Notes: generated by a model from the sequence alone, not told the origin. Shown: positions 45,122 through 55,300, counted from the stretch's first letter. The stretch is 64,000 nt of DNA from Poseidonibacter lekithochrous (GCF_018861145.1 NZ_JAHKQT010000017.1:1-64000); one strand, 5' to 3'. Numbers and translations are program-made.

Positions 45122-46204
45122 ATGGCAAAAGAAGGAACACCCTCAATATATGACTTCTCACTTGATGAATTAAAAGAAACTTTAAAACCATCATTTAGAG
45201 CAAAGCAAGTATATAATTGGTTATATAAACAATATGCAACATCATACGATGAGATGAAAAATATACCAAAAGAGTTAAAAGAAGAGTTAGAAGAAAAGTA
45301 CCCTATTGATGTAATGAGTATTCTAAAAAAAGAAGTAAGTACGGATGGAAGTATTAAATATCTTTTTAAATTAAGAGATAATTTAACTGTTGAAGCTGTT
45401 TTATTATTAATGAAAGAGAAGAAGAAAAATGAAGAAGGTGTAATTGTTCGTAGTGAAAAATACACAGTTTGTGTTTCTTCTCAAGTAGGATGTAAAGTAG
45501 GATGTACTTTTTGTTTAACTGCAAAAGGTGGCTTTGTACGAAACCTTACGGTTGGTGAATATATTGCGCAAATTGTAAATATAAAAAGAGACAATGATAT
45601 TCCTGCTAATAAATCTGTAAACATAGTATATATGGGAATGGGTGAGCCTTTAGATAACTTCAAAAACTTTACACGTGCAGTTAATGTATTTTCTGAGGAA
45701 GAAGGTTTATCTATTAATAAAAGAAGACAAACTGTTTCAACATCAGGAGTTGCTTCAAAAATTGAAAAACTAGGAGAGTTTGACTTAGGAATTCAATTAG
45801 CAATTTCACTTCATGCTGTTGATGATGAGTTAAGATCTGAATTAATTCCTATGAATAAGGCATATAATATTCAAACTATTATTGATGCAGTTAAGAAATT
45901 CCCTGTTGATACTAGAAAAAAAGTAATGTTTGAATACCTTGTAATTAAAGGTAAAAATGACAGTATTGAAGCTGCTGCTAAATTAATTAAACTATTAAAT
46001 GGTATAAATGCAAAAGTAAATCTTATTTTCTTTAATCCATATCCAGGAACTACATATGAAAGACCTGAAGTTGAAGATATGGTTAGATTTAAAGACTATT
46101 TAAATGATAGAGGTCTTATTTGTACTATTAGAGAATCAAAAGGTATTGATATCTCAGCTGCATGTGGGCAATTAAAAGAAAAGGATGCAAATGGGCTTGC
46201 TTGA
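45122..46204 (+). CDS. rlmN: 23S rRNA (adenine2503-C2)-methyltransferase RlmN
   Basis: A 360-residue radical-SAM enzyme that methylates A2503 of 23S rRNA and A37 of some tRNAs. The cluster motif C-x3-C-x2-C is in SQVGCKVGCTFCLTAKGG near residue 120; YMGMGEPLDNF, the C-terminal FFNPYPGTTYERP and the conserved cysteine region TIRESKGIDISAACGQL are intact. The tiny membrane protein gene overlaps its end. Confidence 0.95.
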   Translation: MAKEGTPSIYDFSLDELKETLKPSFRAKQVYNWLYKQYATSYDEMKNIPKELKEELEEKYPIDVMSILKKEVSTDGSIKYLFKLRDNLTVEAVLLLMKEKKKNEEGVIVRSEKYTVCVSSQVGCKVGCTFCLTAKGGFVRNLTVGEYIAQIVNIKRDNDIPANKSVNIVYMGMGEPLDNFKNFTRAVNVFSEEEGLSINKRRQTVSTSGVASKIEKLGEFDLGIQLAISLHAVDDELRSELIPMNKAYNIQTIIDAVKKFPVDTRKKVMFEYLVIKGKNDSIEAAAKLIKLLNGINAKVNLIFFNPYPGTTYERPEVEDMVRFKDYLNDRGLICTIRESKGIDISAACGQLKEKDANGLA

Positions 46205-46289
46205 GATAACAATGTTGATTTTTATTGCAATAGTAGCAATAGTATCAGGCGTAGGATTTTACATATATAATAAGAAAGAGGAGAAGTAA
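46191..46289 (+). CDS. Tiny single-helix membrane protein between rlmN and gltX
   Basis: A 32-residue reading frame starting MGLLEITMLIFIAIVAIV and ending in a lysine/glutamate tail (YNKKEEK), giving one membrane helix with positive-inside topology. AAAGGATGCAAATG is a good ribosome-binding site, and the frame overlaps rlmN by 14 bases and ends four bases before gltX, whose own site (GAGGAG) lies in its last codons. Function unknown. A shorter start at 46212 is possible. Confidence 0.6.
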   Translation: MGLLEITMLIFIAIVAIVSGVGFYIYNKKEEK

Positions 46290-46292
46290 ACA

Positions 46293-47717
46293 ATGTCAAT
46301 TACAAGCAGAGCAATTACAAGATTTGCACCAAGTCCAACAGGATATTTACATATTGGAGGACTTAGAACAGCACTTTATAGTTATCTTTGGGCGAAGAAA
46401 ACAAATGGTGAATTTAAACTTCGAATAGAAGATACAGATAATGCTAGAAATAATGAAGATGCAGTACGTGCAATTTTAGAAGCTTTTGATTGGGTTGGAA
46501 TGCCAAGTGACTGTGAAATAGAATACCAATCAAAAAGAGTTGATATTTATAAAAAATATATCGCACAACTTTTAGATGAAGGTAAGGCTTATAAATGTTA
46601 TATGAGCAAAGATGAATTAGCACAATTAAGAGCTTCACAAGAAGCGGCAAAAGAAAATCCAAGATATGATGGAACATGGAGACCAGAAGAAGGTAAAGTT
46701 TTACCAGAGATTCCAGCTGATGTTGAACCTGTAATTAGAATTAAAGCTCCTACAGAAGGATTTATTACATTTGAAGATGGTGTTAAAGGTTCTATGAAAT
46801 TCGATGCTAATCAAGTGGATGATTTTGTAATTGCACGTGCTAATGGAATGCCTATATATAACTTTGTAGTTGTAATTGATGATCATTTAATGGGTATGAC
46901 AGATGTTTTAAGAGGTGATGATCATGTTAGTAATACTCCTAAACAAATTGTAATTTATAATGCTTTAGGTTTTGATGTTCCAAAATTCTATCATATGCCA
47001 ATGATTAATAATCCTCAAGGGAAAAAACTATCTAAAAGAGATGGTGCTATGGATGTAATGCAATATAGGACTGATGGGTATTTACCTGAAGCACTTTTAA
47101 ACTTCCTTGTTAGACTTGGTTGGTCAAATGGAGATAAAGAAATATTCTCAATGGAAGAAATGCTAGAATTATTTGATCCAAATAATATTAATAAATCAGC
47201 ATCTTCTTATAATGCAGAAAAACTTTTATGGTTAAACTCTGAATATATAAAAGCAGTTTCAAATGATAGATTAGTTGAAGAGTTAAAAGCTTTTGATTTA
47301 GATTTATCAAATTATTCTAAAAAAACTGAAATTTTAGATTTAGCAAAACAAAGAGCTCAAACTTTAATTGAATTAAAAATAGCTGTAAATACTATTTTAG
47401 AAGTTCCTACTTCATATGAGGCAAAGGGAAGTAAAAAATTTATAAAAGAAGGTACTATTGAGATGTTAAATAAGTATTTACTTTTATTAGAAGAGAATAA
47501 AGATGAATTATATTCTGTTGACAATGTAGAAGCAATTACAAAACCATTTATTGAAGAAAATAATTTAAAATTCCCTCAATTATTCCAACCAATTAGAATT
47601 GCTTTAACAGGTGGAACTCAAGCCCCTTCTGTATACGATATTATCTCTGTTTTAGGCTTTGATGAAACAAAATCAAGACTAAATACAGCGATTGAAAAAA
47701 ACTTTAATAAAGAATAA
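46293..47717 (+). CDS. gltX: Glutamyl-tRNA synthetase
   Basis: A 474-residue class I synthetase. The HIGH motif is in FAPSPTGYLHIGGLRTALY and the KMSKS-type motif in GKKLSKRDGAMDV. The catalytic domain is followed by the all-helical anticodon-binding domain. Together with GatB in the window it fits indirect Gln-tRNA formation; many Campylobacterota have two GltX proteins, and which one this is cannot be told here. Confidence 0.95.
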   Translation: MSITSRAITRFAPSPTGYLHIGGLRTALYSYLWAKKTNGEFKLRIEDTDNARNNEDAVRAILEAFDWVGMPSDCEIEYQSKRVDIYKKYIAQLLDEGKAYKCYMSKDELAQLRASQEAAKENPRYDGTWRPEEGKVLPEIPADVEPVIRIKAPTEGFITFEDGVKGSMKFDANQVDDFVIARANGMPIYNFVVVIDDHLMGMTDVLRGDDHVSNTPKQIVIYNALGFDVPKFYHMPMINNPQGKKLSKRDGAMDVMQYRTDGYLPEALLNFLVRLGWSNGDKEIFSMEEMLELFDPNNINKSASSYNAEKLLWLNSEYIKAVSNDRLVEELKAFDLDLSNYSKKTEILDLAKQRAQTLIELKIAVNTILEVPTSYEAKGSKKFIKEGTIEMLNKYLLLLEENKDELYSVDNVEAITKPFIEENNLKFPQLFQPIRIALTGGTQAPSVYDIISVLGFDETKSRLNTAIEKNFNKE

Positions 47718-47732
47718 AAAACTAATTCAAAA

Positions 47733-47754
47733 TCAGGTGCCACTGGGTACCTGA
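47733..47754 (+). repeat. Hairpin with pseudoknot potential upstream of the efflux-linked regulator
   Basis: TCAGGTGCC (47733-47741) and GGTACCTGA (47746-47754) form a 9-bp stem with one G-U pair and loop ACTG. AGTGG (47755-47759) directly follows and is complementary to CCACT (47740-47744), which covers part of the stem and loop, so an alternative or pseudoknotted fold is possible. CTTTTT follows about 12 bases later. It may terminate gltX transcripts or regulate the response-regulator gene. Confidence 0.55.
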
Positions 47755-47799
47755 AGTGGTTACTGCTTTTTATCTTGAAAACTTTAAAATGGAGAGTTC

Positions 47800-48459
47800 A
47801 TGAAAATACTATTAATGGAAGATGATATTATTTTAAATGAAATTATCTCCGAGCATTTAGAAGAGAATAACCATAAAGTTATTTGTGCTTTTGATGGAGA
47901 ATCTGCGCAAACAGAAATATACTCACAAACTTTTGATTTATTACTTTTAGATGTAAATGTCCCTAATATTACGGGCTTTGAATTATTAGAAGAGATAAGA
48001 AATAAAGATATAAAAACTCCTGCTATTTTTATTACATCGGCAAATATGCTTAAAGATATTGAAGAAGGCTTTAATATTGGTTGCGATGATTATATAAAAA
48101 AACCCTTTGAATTAAAAGAATTAGACTTACGTATCAATAATATAAGAAGATTACATGGTATCTGCCCTACTTCTAAAATTGAATTATTTAAAAATATATT
48201 TCTAGATACTGAAAACTTATTTATACAAATAGATAATAAAGATATTCATATTGCTCAAAAAGAGTGTGAGGTATTACTATATTTATTAAAAAATAAAACT
48301 AGAAACGTGAGTATAGATGAGTTAAGTATGAATCTTTGGTCATATGAAGATTCTCCTCTTAGTTCAACGATTAGAACTTATATAAAAAATTTGAGGAAAA
48401 TTTTAGGAGAAGATTCTATATTAAATACAAGAGGGGTAGGTTATCGATTTAACTGTTAG
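47800..48459 (+). CDS. OmpR/PhoB-family response regulator (metal efflux locus)
   Basis: A 219-residue regulator: receiver domain with phosphoacceptor Asp51 (LLLLDVNVPN) and YIKKPF switch region, and a winged-helix DNA-binding domain ending SILNTRGVGYRFNC. GGAGAG precedes the ATG. It overlaps the histidine kinase gene and stands directly ahead of the CusCBA-type operon, so it is the best candidate to bind the 11-bp direct repeats found upstream of that operon and of the RiPP operon. A CusR/CopR-like copper role is inferred from position. Confidence 0.9.
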   Translation: MKILLMEDDIILNEIISEHLEENNHKVICAFDGESAQTEIYSQTFDLLLLDVNVPNITGFELLEEIRNKDIKTPAIFITSANMLKDIEEGFNIGCDDYIKKPFELKELDLRINNIRRLHGICPTSKIELFKNIFLDTENLFIQIDNKDIHIAQKECEVLLYLLKNKTRNVSIDELSMNLWSYEDSPLSSTIRTYIKNLRKILGEDSILNTRGVGYRFNC

Positions 48460-49642
48460 TGAGAAAAGAACTTTTATTAGATTTTTATCCCTTTATTTAG
48501 GCTCTTCTTTAATTTTAATACTCTTAATTGCAACTTTATATTTTCAAAAAGAAAAGAGTTTATATTTTGATCTTTTAAAATCTAATATGCAAAATATTAC
48601 ATCAAAGATATCTTCTGAAATAATTATTTCACATATGCAAATAAATTCATTTGATAAAGAAAAATATATTGATAGTGGAAAATATGAAGGTTCTTTTGAA
48701 AGTAAAAGGGAAAAGTATTTAAAAAATAAAGATTATAAAATAGCTTTTTATGATGATAAACAAAAGAAATTATTTGGAAGTTTAAATGATAAAATAGATT
48801 TTTCTAAAACAATATCTTTTGATAATAAAAGTTTAATTCTTATTGATTCTTCAACAGTAGGACACTTGGGAATAGAATATATTGTTATAAAAGATCAATC
48901 TTTTGAAAATAAACTAAATGATTTAAAGATTAATATTATACTTTTCTTTTTAACTATTTATTTAATCATTGCTTTAATAGGTTTTTATCTTGCGAAACTA
49001 TTTCTAAAACCAATAAAAGATGAAAGAATAAAACTGAACAACTTTATAAAAGATACAACACATGAGTTAAATACACCAATTACAGCTATTTTAATGTCAC
49101 TTGAAAATGATAAATTAACACAAAAACAAATACAAAGAGTAAAACTTAGTGCAAAAAGGGTTTCTGATATATATAAAGATTTAATATATATTTTTTTACA
49201 AAAAGATGATGAAAAAAAACTTTTTGAAGATATATATCTTGATAATTTGATTTTAGAGCAGTTAGAATATTTAGAACCAATGGCATTAAAGAAAAAGATT
49301 AAGATTAATACATCTTTGGAGAAACTAAAATATCTTATTAATAAAGATGATGCAATAAGAATAATAAATAATTTAGTTTCTAATGCTATTAAATATAATA
49401 AAATAGGCGGACAACTTGATATATCTTTAAAGAATAGAATTCTAAAAATATCTGACACAGGTATTGGTATTGATGAAGAAAAACTTAAAGATATTTATAA
49501 AAGATATTATAGAGCTACAAGTGAACAAGGAGGATTTGGAATAGGTCTTAATATAGTAAATCATATTTGTGTCAACTATGATATTAAAATTGATGTGCAA
49601 TCTAAAAAAAATAAAGGTACAACTTTCTTCCTTCACTTCTAA
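48443..49642 (+). CDS. Sensor histidine kinase (metal efflux locus), probable ATC start
   Basis: A 399-residue two-helix sensor kinase if translation starts at ATC 48443. The N-terminal part includes SEKRTFIRFLSLYLGSSL and a first membrane helix, then a periplasmic domain of about 120 residues, a second helix at about 164-184, a phosphoacceptor region with His207 (TTHELNTPI) and an ATPase domain (NNLVSNAIKYN, ISDTGIGIDEEKL, GGFGIGLNIV). No ATG, GTG or TTG is in frame between the stop at 48437 and the ATG at 48587, which would cut off the first helix. GAGGGG lies 8 bases before the ATC. It overlaps the regulator gene by 17 bases. Confidence 0.8.
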   Translation: MDLTVSEKRTFIRFLSLYLGSSLILILLIATLYFQKEKSLYFDLLKSNMQNITSKISSEIIISHMQINSFDKEKYIDSGKYEGSFESKREKYLKNKDYKIAFYDDKQKKLFGSLNDKIDFSKTISFDNKSLILIDSSTVGHLGIEYIVIKDQSFENKLNDLKINIILFFLTIYLIIALIGFYLAKLFLKPIKDERIKLNNFIKDTTHELNTPITAILMSLENDKLTQKQIQRVKLSAKRVSDIYKDLIYIFLQKDDEKKLFEDIYLDNLILEQLEYLEPMALKKKIKINTSLEKLKYLINKDDAIRIINNLVSNAIKYNKIGGQLDISLKNRILKISDTGIGIDEEKLKDIYKRYYRATSEQGGFGIGLNIVNHICVNYDIKIDVQSKKNKGTTFFLHF

Positions 49643-49664
49643 TATTTAATCACAAGATAAAAAC

Positions 49665-49686
49665 TCTCCACACATTCTCCACACAA
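49665..49686 (+). promoter_or_regulatory. 11-bp tandem direct repeat upstream of the efflux operon
   Basis: TCTCCACACAT is followed directly by TCTCCACACAA, ten of eleven positions alike. The 11-bp spacing is typical of OmpR-family regulators binding as tandem dimers. TATAAA at 49704-49709 could be the -10 box, which would put the repeats over the -35 region. The core CTCCACA matches CTACACA repeats ahead of the RiPP operon. Confidence 0.6.
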
Positions 49687-49730
49687 GATTGATAATATTC
49701 CTTTATAAAATTAAAAATTGGAGTATATAA

Positions 49731-50114
49731 ATGAAAAATTTATTTAAAATAATAGTAGCAATGTTTTTAACATTAGGCTTTTTAAATGCAGAACCCTTAG
49801 AACAAGTAGGTGAGAAAAATGGTTATGAGGTGAATTTAACATCAGATAAATCACTTATAGTTGGAAATAATGATTTATTTGTAGTATTGAGTAAAGATGG
49901 CAATGAAGTAAAAGACGTAAAAGTAAAGATAAAAGTATTTATGCCTGAAATGCCAGGTATGCCATATATGGAATATAAAGCAAAAGCAAAATTTATAGAT
50001 GGTAAATATAAAATGATGGTGAACTTTTCAATGGGCGGAACATGGCAGTATCATTTAAAATTTAAATCAAAAGATGGAAAGATACATACTATTAGAGGAA
50101 GTGTAAATATCTAA
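49731..50114 (+). CDS. YtkA/FixH-like periplasmic protein with Met-rich motif
   Basis: A 127-residue exported protein with signal peptide ending FLNA and a beta-sandwich domain of the YtkA type (GYEVNLTSDKSLIVGNNDLF). A methionine-rich stretch, MPEMPGMPYM at residues 71-80, with further Met95, Met96 and Met101, is well suited to Cu(I) or Ag(I). It heads the efflux operon, the place taken by other periplasmic chaperones (CusF) in E. coli, so I infer delivery of metal to the CusCBA-type pump. It shares its last base with the next ATG (TAATG). Confidence 0.72.
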   Translation: MKNLFKIIVAMFLTLGFLNAEPLEQVGEKNGYEVNLTSDKSLIVGNNDLFVVLSKDGNEVKDVKVKIKVFMPEMPGMPYMEYKAKAKFIDGKYKMMVNFSMGGTWQYHLKFKSKDGKIHTIRGSVNI

Positions 50115-51310
50115 TGAAAAATATAGCAATAGCTTTATCTTTTGCTATATCATCAAGTTTTGCATTAAGTCTTGATGATATAGTAGAAACTGCTTTACAA
50201 AACAATCAAGACTTAAAAAATATTCAATCTTCTATAGAAGTAGCAGATGAAAATATAAAACTTTCAAGAAAATGGAAAAACCCTACACTTTCATTAGGTA
50301 TAAATGATATTCATTTTGATGAGCCACTTAAAAGGGATGCTGAAGCAATGCAAGGTCAATTTATTGGTTTCTCTCAAGTCGTTCCTGTTGGAAATAAACT
50401 AGATATAAAAGAAGAAGTTTCAAAAAAAGATAAAAAGATTATTGTTTTACAATTAGAAGATAAAAAATTAGAATTGAAATCAAAAGTATATGAAGCATCT
50501 TATAATATTTTAATATTAGAAAAAAAGTTAGAACTTTTAATAAGTTATGAAAAAAATATTAAAAAGATAGAAAAACTTTCAAATGCTTTATATTCGTATG
50601 GTAAGTCAATACAAAATGAAATACTAAATGCAAAAGTAGCATATTCAAATGTACAAATACAAAAACAAAACCTAAAAAATATAATTGATAATTTATATTT
50701 AAAATTAGAGCAAATTTCATATGAAAAAATTGATAGTATTGATGCTTCACTTGAAATTGAAAAACTAGTTTTAAATATGGATATGCAAAATCATCCAAAA
50801 ATTCAAATTGAAGAAGAAAGAGTAAGTAAATTTAATAAACTTTCAAAATTAGAGTTAGAGAAAGAAAAAGGTGATATAAAAGTAAATCTTACATATTTTA
50901 ATAGAGATACAAAGTTTAAAGATTATGCAAATATTTCTGTTAATATTCCTCTTGCTTTATATAAGACAGAAAAGACTAAAGCTTTAAAAGAAAAGATAAA
51001 AGCAAGACAGCAAGTTAATAAACTAGAAGCTTTAAAACAAAACTTTAAAATAGAACTAATGTCTTTACAAAACAATATGAATAGTGCATATTTAAACTAT
51101 TCAATGATTAAAAAAACTATTATTCCTTTAAAACAAAAAATACAAAAGAATATTGAAAACTATAATAGCTTGACAAATATAAAACCTCAAAAAGCAATAA
51201 GTAATCTAAATGAATTAATATCTTATGAACTTAAATCTTATGAGCAATTAAAAGAGTACTTCTCAAGCTATGCAAAATCAAAATATTATACATACAAGGC
51301 AAACCAATGA
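50114..51310 (+). CDS. cusC: TolC-family outer-membrane efflux protein (CusC-like)
   Basis: A 398-residue outer-membrane factor with signal peptide (IAIALSFAISSSFALSL), then the family start LDDIVETALQNNQDLKNIQ. Long amphipathic coiled-coil helices cover most of the protein, as expected for the periplasmic tunnel; it is slightly shorter than typical TolC. It completes the tripartite pump with the adaptor and RND subunits downstream and overlaps the adaptor gene by 4 bases. Confidence 0.87.
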   Translation: MKNIAIALSFAISSSFALSLDDIVETALQNNQDLKNIQSSIEVADENIKLSRKWKNPTLSLGINDIHFDEPLKRDAEAMQGQFIGFSQVVPVGNKLDIKEEVSKKDKKIIVLQLEDKKLELKSKVYEASYNILILEKKLELLISYEKNIKKIEKLSNALYSYGKSIQNEILNAKVAYSNVQIQKQNLKNIIDNLYLKLEQISYEKIDSIDASLEIEKLVLNMDMQNHPKIQIEEERVSKFNKLSKLELEKEKGDIKVNLTYFNRDTKFKDYANISVNIPLALYKTEKTKALKEKIKARQQVNKLEALKQNFKIELMSLQNNMNSAYLNYSMIKKTIIPLKQKIQKNIENYNSLTNIKPQKAISNLNELISYELKSYEQLKEYFSSYAKSKYYTYKANQ

Positions 51311-52317
51311 ATATAATTAAAGCCACATTTTTATGCATGCTTACAATTAGTGTAATGAATGCAAAGATTATAGAAGTAGAACAACTATTTAATAAAAAAA
51401 CAGTATTAGTAAAAGAAGAAAAAATAGGTATTACTAAAAGCTTCTATGGTAAAACAAAAATTGATGAATCAAAAGTTGTAGATATAGTTACAAGGTTTGA
51501 TGGATATATAACTAAACTAAATGCAAATAAAAGCCTAATGTATGTAAAAAAAGGTGAGCCTTTATTCTCTGTATATAGTGATACGATTTTAAGTATACAA
51601 AAAGAGATAAACATAGCTAGAAGTATAAATAAAAATCTATATAGAAGTTCACTAGAAAAACTAAAAGTATTAGATTTAGACAAAGAAGAGATAAATAGAA
51701 TAAAGAAGAATAAAAGCTCATTTAATGGTATAAAAGTTTTATCTCCAATTAATGCAATAGTTCTTAAAAAGAGTATCAATCATAATAGTGCTGTTAAAAA
51801 AGGAAAGCTTCTTTTGCAACTTGCCAATATTGATAAACTTTGGTTTATAGCTCAAATTTATCAAAAAGATTTAACTTTTATTAAAGAAGACATGAATGCA
51901 TATATTTATATAGATGGCTTAACACAAGCTGTAAAATCTAAAGTTGATTATATTTATCCTATGGTTGATACAAAAACAAAGACAGTAGATGTAAGATTTA
52001 TAATTGATAATAAAGATTTAAATATTTATCCAAATATGTTTGCGAGTGTGAAAATCAAAGCTATAAATAAAACAATGTTAACTTTACCAAAAACAGCAGT
52101 ATTAACAAAAGGAAGCAATTACTATGTATTCAAACCAATATCAGATAAAGAGTTTGAACCTGTAAAAGTTGAAGCAAAAAGAATTAGCTCTAATAAATAT
52201 GAAATTTTAGATGGCTTAAGTGCAGATGATGAGGTTATAAATAATGCTTTATTCTTACTAGATTCCGATGCAGTTACAAATGCATTATATGAATCAGATA
52301 CTGATGATGATTGGTAG
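51307..52317 (+). CDS. cusB: Efflux RND periplasmic adaptor (CusB-like)
   Basis: A 336-residue membrane fusion protein with an N-terminal signal sequence (ATFLCMLTISVMNA), a barrel-sandwich segment (VDIVTRFDGYITKLNANKSL), a short alpha-hairpin, and beta-barrel and proximal domains (LWFIAQIYQKDLTFI, VDVRFIIDNKDLNIYPNMFA). It is shorter than E. coli CusB and lacks an extra metal-binding N-terminal region. It bridges the RND pump and the outer-membrane factor, whose genes flank it. Confidence 0.87.
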   Translation: MNIIKATFLCMLTISVMNAKIIEVEQLFNKKTVLVKEEKIGITKSFYGKTKIDESKVVDIVTRFDGYITKLNANKSLMYVKKGEPLFSVYSDTILSIQKEINIARSINKNLYRSSLEKLKVLDLDKEEINRIKKNKSSFNGIKVLSPINAIVLKKSINHNSAVKKGKLLLQLANIDKLWFIAQIYQKDLTFIKEDMNAYIYIDGLTQAVKSKVDYIYPMVDTKTKTVDVRFIIDNKDLNIYPNMFASVKIKAINKTMLTLPKTAVLTKGSNYYVFKPISDKEFEPVKVEAKRISSNKYEILDGLSADDEVINNALFLLDSDAVTNALYESDTDDDW

Positions 52318-52326
52318 GAGTAAGTT

Positions 52327-55300
52327 ATGGTTGAAAGTGTAATATCTTATAGTATTAAAAATAAATTTCTAATACTATTTTCTATAATTGTTTTAACATT
52401 TGCATCTATTTGGGCTGTGAAAAATACAGCCTTAGATGCCTTACCAGATTTATCTCCTCCACAAGTAATTGTACAAGTTAAGTGGGCAGGGCAGAGTCCT
52501 CAAACTATTGAAGAACAAGTATCATATCCCTTGATTTCAAATCTTATGTCTTTACCTGATATAGATACTGTTCGAGCTATGAGTTCTTTTCAAAATGCTT
52601 TAATATATATTATCTTTAAAGATGGTACTGACCTTTATGATTCAAGAAATAGAATATTAGAACAATTATCTCAATTACAAGGCACTTTTCCTCAAGGTGT
52701 AAATGTAGCAATTGGACCTGATGCCACAGGTGTTGGTTGGGCTTATGAATATGCTTTAAAATCTGATACTAAATCTTTAGATGAGTTAAGAACATTACAA
52801 GATTATTATTATAAATATGCACTACTTGGTGTTGATGGTGTTAGTGAAATTGCATCTATAGGTGGTTTTATTAAAAATTATGAGATTACACTAAATCAAG
52901 ATAAATTAGTTCAATATAACCTTAGTATCAAAGATGTTAAAAATGCAATAAGCAAAAACAATGATGAAAAAGGTGGACGAATAATCCTAGAAAATGGTTT
53001 TGAACATATGATTCAGGCCCGTGGTTATTTACAAAGTGTAGTTGATATAGAAAATATTACAGTAAAAACTATGGATTCTATTCCTCTTAAGATTAAAGAT
53101 ATTGCTCGGGTAAATATCACTTCTTCAAATAGACGTGGTATGGCTGATTTAAATGGTGAAGGGGACACAGTTGGTGGCATAGTAGTAGTTAGATATGGAG
53201 AGAATCCATATGCTGTTATAAAGGCTGTAAAAGAAAAAATAAAAACATTAAATGTCGATGGTATTGAAGTAATAGAAACTTATGATAGAACTTCACTTAT
53301 TGATAAAGCAATTGATACTTTAACAAATACCTTACTTGAAGAATCTATTATTGTAATGATTATAACGGGACTATTTTTATTCCATTTTAGATCTGCACTT
53401 ATTATTATAATTACCTTGCCACTTACTGTTTTAATCACTTTTTTACTTATGAAAGCTTTTGGGATGGGTTCAAATATTATGAGTTTAGGTGGAATTGCCA
53501 TTGCAATTGGAGCAATGGTTGATGCAACAATTGTTATGGTTGAAAATGCCCACAAATATCTTCAAGGAAAAGAAAATATTTCAAATGAAGAGAGAACTGC
53601 AATTATAATCAAATCTGCAAAGCAAGTAGGGCGACCTATCTTTTTTGCTCTTATTTTAGTAGTAGTTTCGTTTTTACCAATTTTTGCTTTAACAGGTCAA
53701 GAAGGAAGACTGTTTACTCCTTTAGCTTTTACCAAATCTTTTGCCATGATAAGTGGAGCAATACTTTCTATTACAGTGGTACCTATTTTAATGGTCTTTT
53801 TTATAAAAGGTAAGATAATGAGTGAAAATAAAAACTGGTTAAATAGATTTTTTATCTTCCTTTACTCCCCACTTTTAAAACTATCTTTAAAACTAAGATA
53901 CTTTGTAGTTGTTGCTTTTGTAGCAACGATTATATTAGCATATCCTGTTTATAAAAAACAAAACTGGGAATTTATGCCAATGATGAATGAAACTGTATTT
54001 ATGTATATGCCAGTAACTCCCTATGGTTTAGGAGTTGATTTGGCAAAAGAGTTAACTTTTAAAACTGATAAGATTTTAAAATCCTTTCCAGAAGTTCAAA
54101 CTGTATTTGGAAAAGCAGGGAGAGCAGATACAGCAACAGATCCAGCACCCTTAGCAATGATTGAAACAATTGTTACTTTTAAGCCAAAAGATCAATGGCG
54201 AGAGGGAATGACATATAAAAAACTAATGGAGGAGATGGATAGTAAGTTACAAATTGCAGGGCTTATTAATTCTTGGACCTATCCTATTAGAGGAAGAATT
54301 GATATGCTTCTAACTGGAATTCGTACTCCTTTAGGAATAAAACTATATGGAAATAATCATCAAAAACTAGAAGAAACAGCAGGATTAATAGAGCAAAAAC
54401 TTAAAAAGTTTGATAAAACACTTTCTGTTTCAACTGATAAAATAAATTCAGGATATTATTTAAATATTAATATCGATGAAGAGATGATTTCAAGATATGG
54501 GATTAACAAAAATGATATTTTATCAACAGTGTCATTAGGAGTTGCAGGTGCAAAAATATCAACATTCTTAGATGGGCTAGAGCGATATCCTATAAGCTTA
54601 AGATTTGAAACAATTCAAAGAGAAGATATTACAAGTTTACGAAATTTACAAGTTAAAACAAAATTAGGCTTCCAGCCTTTAGAAATGTTTGCCGAACTTA
54701 AATATGAAGAAGGGCCTTCAGTAATTAAATCTGAGAAAGCACTAAATGTAAACTTTATATATATTACACCAAAAAGTGGAATATCAGCAAAACAGTATAA
54801 AGATGAAGCAAAGGCAATATTGAAAGATATAAAGCTTCCTAGTGGGTTTTATTATGAGTGGGCAGGGCAAAGTGAGTATTTAGAATCAGCAATGCAAAGA
54901 CTAGCTTATATTATTCCTTTAACTTTTGTACTTATATTTATACTTATATATTTTGCACTAAGAAATATAACATATACAATGATTATTTTCTTTACACTAC
55001 CTTTTGCATTAACGGGTGGAATATTTTATTTAGATTTCTTAGATTTTAATATCTCAATCGCTGTTATTGTAGGTTTTCTAGCTCTTCTAGGTGTTGCTGC
55101 TGAAACCTCAATTGTTATGATTGTTTATTTACATGAAGCAATGCTTGAACTAAAGAAAAAAGATATAAAAATACAGAAGAAAGATATTTTTGAAGCAATT
55201 TATAAAGGTGCAGTATTAAGATTACGTCCTAAACTTATGACTTTATTTGCAATTCTAGGAGGACTTATTCCTATTATGTATATTGATGGAGTAGGGAGTG

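Noticed and set aside
45034-45465. 143-codon minus-strand open frame opposite the start of rlmN
   Set aside because: Shadow of rlmN, phenylalanine-rich low-complexity translation.
48985-49458. 157-codon minus-strand open frame opposite the histidine kinase
   Set aside because: Shadow of conserved kinase motifs on the other strand; no ribosome-binding site or recognisable product.
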